NCBI GenBank assembly: GCA_002291955.1
Contig: DBBA01000195.1
Coordinates: 1 to 7,695 of the forward strand
Direction of reading: 5' to 3'
Source of the DNA: Rhodobacteraceae bacterium UBA996
GTDB taxonomy: Bacteria; Pseudomonadota; Alphaproteobacteria; Rhodobacterales; Rhodobacteraceae
Length of the DNA: 7,695 nucleotides
Position numbers and translations under genes: made by a program. Below are positions 5,650-7,695 of the stretch, piece by piece. The notes beneath the pieces are model-generated. The model did not search any database and had not been told where the DNA came from. It worked only from the letters and a program-made list of their open reading frames with translations. Positions within the stretch are counted from its first letter, which is position 1; each line of letters begins with the position of its first letter.

Positions 5650-5653
5650 GGAG
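5650..5653 (+). promoter_or_regulatory. Ribosome binding site of the CtrA-like regulator
   Basis: GGAG is 9 bases before ATG 5663. It supports this start over the in-frame GTG at 5588, which would add 25 Pro/Arg-rich residues in front of a normal receiver-domain N-terminus (MRVLILE). Confidence 0.65.
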
Positions 5654-5662
5654 TACCCCGCG

Positions 5663-6412
5663 ATGCGCGTCCTGATCCTCGAGACCACCTTTGCCACGAT
5701 GTCCCTGGCCGTCGACCTGGCCCGCCAGGGGCTGCTCGTCACCCGCGCCGATGATGCCGAGGACGCGCTGGCCTTTGCCGACAATGCCACCCAGGATGTC
5801 GCGATCATCGACGCCGACGTGCCCGATACCCCGGCCGCCACCCTGATCCGCCGCCTGCGCAGCCACCACCCGGACCTGGCCATCATCCTAACCGCGCCCC
5901 GGGGCGACCTTGGCGCCCGGCTGGCGGCGCTCGCGGCCGGGGCGGATGATGCCGTGTCGCACGGCGTGCCCGCGGCCGAGATCACCGCCCGGATCGAGGC
6001 GATCGTGCGCCGCTACCGCGGCACCCCGCAGTCCGACCTGCGGCTGGGGAACCTGACGCTCGATCTGGCCGCGCGGCAACTGCGCGTCGGCACGACGGAC
6101 GTGCCGCTCGCCCGGCTCGAATTCGCGCTGTTCGAATTCCTCGCCCGCCGCCCGGGCCAGGTCCTGTCGCGCGACGCGATCATGGATCACCTCTACGGGC
6201 TCGACGACAGCCCCGACCAGCGGATCATCACCGCCTACATCTGCCACATCCGGTCCAAGATCGAGGCCGCCGGCGGCGATGCGGGCATCATCCGCAACCA
6301 CTGGGGCCGGGGCTATTCGGTCGCCGCGCCCGCGCGCAACGATGCGCCGCTGCCCTGGGTCGCCACGGCCCCCGAGGCGGCCGAGGCGGCCATCGCGCGG
6401 CTCGCGGCCTGA
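5663..6412 (+). CDS. CtrA-like OmpR-family response regulator with degenerate receiver
   Basis: This encodes 249 residues. The receiver domain spans 1-118 and an OmpR-type winged helix spans about 127-222, followed by an Ala-rich tail. Recalled CtrA features recur throughout: MRVLILE at the start, RIEAIVRRYRGTPQS at the domain joint, DHLYGLDDSPDQRII before the recognition helix, then YICHIRSKI and WGRGYSV. Asp50 (VAIIDADVPD) fits the phosphoacceptor and Thr77 (IILTAP) the switch Thr. However, the acidic pocket reads Glu7-Thr8-Thr9 where CtrA has Glu-Asp-Asp. The near-invariant Lys-Pro after GADD is replaced by His100-Gly101. Normal aspartyl phosphorylation is therefore doubtful, and it may be an atypical regulator controlled by abundance or by binding. 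It is probably a CtrA paralogue rather than CtrA itself, because true CtrA keeps these residues. The DNA-binding half is well kept, so it may recognise CtrA-like sites. No histidine kinase is adjacent. Confidence 0.93.
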   Translation: MRVLILETTFATMSLAVDLARQGLLVTRADDAEDALAFADNATQDVAIIDADVPDTPAATLIRRLRSHHPDLAIILTAPRGDLGARLAALAAGADDAVSHGVPAAEITARIEAIVRRYRGTPQSDLRLGNLTLDLAARQLRVGTTDVPLARLEFALFEFLARRPGQVLSRDAIMDHLYGLDDSPDQRIITAYICHIRSKIEAAGGDAGIIRNHWGRGYSVAAPARNDAPLPWVATAPEAAEAAIARLAA

Positions 6413-6444
6413 TCCGGCCCGGGCAACGCGGACACTCCCGGCGC

Positions 6445-6468
6445 GATCACAGGGACCGGATCACAGGG
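6445..6468. repeat. 10-bp direct repeat between convergent genes
   Basis: GATCACAGGG occurs at 6445-6454 and 6459-6468 (period 14). The second copy includes the stop codon of the - strand amidase gene (TGA at 6463-6461). The 48-base gap between the two convergent genes has no hairpin with a T-run, so no terminator is evident. Confidence 0.7.
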
Positions 6469-7423
6469 GCGGAAAGCTGGGCCGGGCCACGGCATGGATC
6501 GTGTCAAGGTCGGCCCAGGCCTTCAGCCGGGCCTTGTTCCCGAACTCCCCCGTGATCGTGCCGTCGGCTTCGAACCGTCGCCGCACCAGACCGGACTGCC
6601 AGCCGTTGCCCTGCCCGCCGTCGGCGGTCAGCCAGTCCTGGCCGTTGACCTCGATGATGACGCCGACGTGCTGGAATTCGCCCGGGCGGTCGTGGCGCGA
6701 CAGCAGGTAGATGTCGCCGGGCATCGGCCGGTTGCCCGCGAACGGCACCCAGCACGGGCGGGCTGGCGCGTGCTTCCTGTCGATCTCGCGCGCGACGGGT
6801 TCCCACCAGGTGGTGGGCGAGGTCAGGAAGACGCGCCCCGCCCCCGGCACCTGCACGGAAAAGGCCCCCGGGGCACCCGGCGGGATCACCGGCAGGCGGT
6901 TGAACACGCGGCCCGGGAACTCGCCGCAGCCCGACGCGCCCTTGGGCCCGGTGCCACCCTGGGTCAGCTGCCCCTGCGGTGGAAGCAGCGCCCGCGCGGC
7001 GGCGACAAAGCGCTGGCGCACCGGCGTGTTGGGCCCGGAGGGCACCGACGCCGGAGCAGGACCGGGGATCGCGGGGGTCGTCGCCGGTCCGGGGGCCGCG
7101 GGTCCGGGGCCCCCGGGCACGCCACCACCACCGGCCAGGACCGCCGCCAGCAGGCCCAGCATCTCGAGCAGCCGCAGCAGCGCGGTCTCGGTCGACATGC
7201 CGGGGTCGATGCGCCCGTCCGCCGGACAGGCGTTCACCTGCTGGAAGCGCCGGACCGCGGCGGCGGTCAGCGGGCCGCACATCCCGTCGGGGTCCAGCGC
7301 GGGCATCGCGCCGCCGCGCGCCGCCGGAACGGCGTTCAGCAACCGCTGCACCAGCATGACATCGGCCTTGCGGTTCGCACCGCCGAAGCCGACCGACCCG
7401 GTCAGCACGGTCTTGGGTGGCAT
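6461..7423 (-). CDS. Peptidoglycan-binding protein with probable CHAP-type amidase domain
   Basis: This encodes 320 residues from ATG 7423, chosen for its strong ribosome site; the open frame continues upstream without support. Residues about 20-65 form a PG_binding_1-type domain (VMLVQRLLNAVP...LDPDGMCGPLTAAAVRRFQQ). Residues 98-135 are a Gly/Pro/Ala linker. The C-terminal domain (about 137-315) has the order expected of a CHAP/NlpC-like cysteine hydrolase. Cys166 (GASGCGEFPGRVFN) is the likely nucleophile. PGDIYLLSRHD is followed by His252 (FQHVGVIIEV), and Asp268 (LTADGGQGNGW) is a possible third catalytic residue. Such enzymes cut amide bonds in peptidoglycan stem peptides. No signal peptide is visible, so export would need another route (for example a secretion system or lysis), or the substrate is not in the periplasm. 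It follows an S8 peptidase gene by 50 bases on the same strand. Domain order is fairly sure; the catalytic triad is inferred. Confidence 0.83.
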   Translation of the reverse strand: MPPKTVLTGSVGFGGANRKADVMLVQRLLNAVPAARGGAMPALDPDGMCGPLTAAAVRRFQQVNACPADGRIDPGMSTETALLRLLEMLGLLAAVLAGGGGVPGGPGPAAPGPATTPAIPGPAPASVPSGPNTPVRQRFVAAARALLPPQGQLTQGGTGPKGASGCGEFPGRVFNRLPVIPPGAPGAFSVQVPGAGRVFLTSPTTWWEPVAREIDRKHAPARPCWVPFAGNRPMPGDIYLLSRHDRPGEFQHVGVIIEVNGQDWLTADGGQGNGWQSGLVRRRFEADGTITGEFGNKARLKAWADLDTIHAVARPSFPPL

Positions 7424-7429
7424 GGTCCG

Positions 7430-7436
7430 TCCTTCC
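7430..7436 (-). promoter_or_regulatory. Ribosome binding site of the amidase gene
   Basis: On the - strand GGAAGGA lies 6 bases before ATG 7423. It fixes the start and argues against the longer frame reaching to 7639, whose extra 72 residues are Arg/Gly-rich shadow translation overlapping the S8 peptidase gene. Confidence 0.8.
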
Positions 7437-7473
7437 GTGTCTGATCGCGCGGAACGCCGCCGCGCACCGGCTG

Positions 7474-7695
7474 TCAGGTCTCCCTCGCCCCGCCCGATGG
7501 CACCCAGCCATGGCCCGCCCGCGCGGGGTCGGCCGCACCCGCGACCGCACCGGGACGGGCAAGGAGCGCCCCGATCTCGTCGGGCTGACCCCCACCGGCC
7601 AGCACACCGCCGGGGCCAAGCTCCCGCGCCAGAAGCCACGCCAGCGCGGGCGCCGCGACCGACGTGCCCGCCAGCCGCGCCGCCGCACCCGACCG
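7474..7695 (-). CDS. Subtilisin-family (S8) serine peptidase, C-terminal fragment
   Basis: Reading the - strand from the window edge gives 73 residues in an uninterrupted frame that ends at TGA 7476-7474. Residues 10-16, GTSVAAP, are the hallmark serine motif of S8 subtilases (G-T-S-x-A-x-P); the Ser at residue 12 of the fragment would be catalytic. The following ALAWLLAREL continues the buried helix normally found after that motif. The remaining roughly 45 residues are Gly/Ala-rich and end in GHGWVPSGGARET. The Asp and His of the triad lie outside the window. It is the upstream partner of the amidase gene 50 bases further on, probably in one transcript. The fragment has no start codon in view and overlaps shadow frames, so it is easily missed. 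The family is inferred from one strong motif. Confidence 0.77.
   Translation of the reverse strand, partial: RSGAAARLAGTSVAAPALAWLLARELGPGGVLAGGGQPDEIGALLARPGAVAGAADPARAGHGWVPSGGARET

Larger units (their letters stand above)
5445..5662. promoter_or_regulatory. Leader/regulatory region of the CtrA-like regulator
   Basis: These 218 bases have no supported gene. They hold TTAACCAG (5455-5462), 7 of 8 bases of the CtrA half-site TTAACCAT. A weak sigma-70-like promoter follows: TTGGCG at 5478-5483, a 17-base gap, then TAATGT at 5501-5506. The direct repeat CCCGAACGG occurs at 5544-5552 and 5560-5568 (period 16). A nested hairpin lies at 5588-5619. The patch at 5501-5515 is the most AT-rich part, as expected of a promoter. 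Confidence 0.4.

Noticed and set aside
5588..5662. 25-residue N-terminal extension of the CtrA-like regulator from GTG 5588
   Set aside because: The extension is Pro/Arg-rich, lies in the leader hairpin, and GGAG before ATG 5663 gives a canonical receiver start.
6494..7444. 316-residue + strand frame opposite the amidase gene
   Set aside because: It is antisense to a gene with a clear ribosome site and two domains, and its composition is low-complexity Arg/Gly/Ala.

Overview
This very GC-rich window (almost every third codon position is G or C) reads as chromosome of an alphaproteobacterium, most likely of the Rhodobacterales/Paracoccaceae. The lineage call rests on three things: a RimO with the N-terminal extension I associate with that group, a paralogue of the alphaproteobacterial master regulator CtrA, and small envelope proteins of a type familiar from Rhodobacteraceae. 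It is a lineage inference from memory, not a database result. I see no rRNA, tRNA, CRISPR array, insertion sequence or phage structural gene.

Left part (1-3981, all + strand). The window opens inside a gene whose C-terminus is a GYF_2 (DUF4339-type) domain. Next come a two-helix membrane protein resembling the YcxB family, a four-helix cytochrome b561-type haem protein, a protein with two zinc ribbons and one C-terminal membrane helix, and rimO, which encodes the ribosomal protein S12 methylthiotransferase. The GYF_2 protein, the YcxB-like protein and the zinc-ribbon protein look like parts of one membrane-associated module of unknown role; the b561 gene is inserted between them. Several gene junctions hold strong GC hairpins.

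Middle (4004-5444). A membrane-anchored NYN/PIN-type ribonuclease lies on the - strand, convergent with rimO. A 320-base divergent intergenic region follows. It contains four GTGCAC sites (two of them fused in a 14-bp palindrome), a strong hairpin and a 14-bp tandem duplication. It leads to a small secreted protein with two cysteines and no recognisable function.

Right part (5445-7695). A 218-base gap with a possible CtrA half-site, a weak promoter and leader hairpins precedes a CtrA-like response regulator. Its receiver domain keeps the phosphoacceptor Asp but has lost one acidic-pocket residue and the invariant Lys. Convergent with it, on the - strand, is a two-gene set: the C-terminal end of a subtilisin-family (S8) peptidase running off the window edge, then a peptidoglycan-binding protein with a probable CHAP-type cysteine amidase domain and no signal peptide.

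The least ordinary items are the degenerate CtrA paralogue with its possible CtrA site, the peptidase/peptidoglycan-hydrolase pair, and the GTGCAC-rich divergent regulatory region. Nothing here proves a new system.
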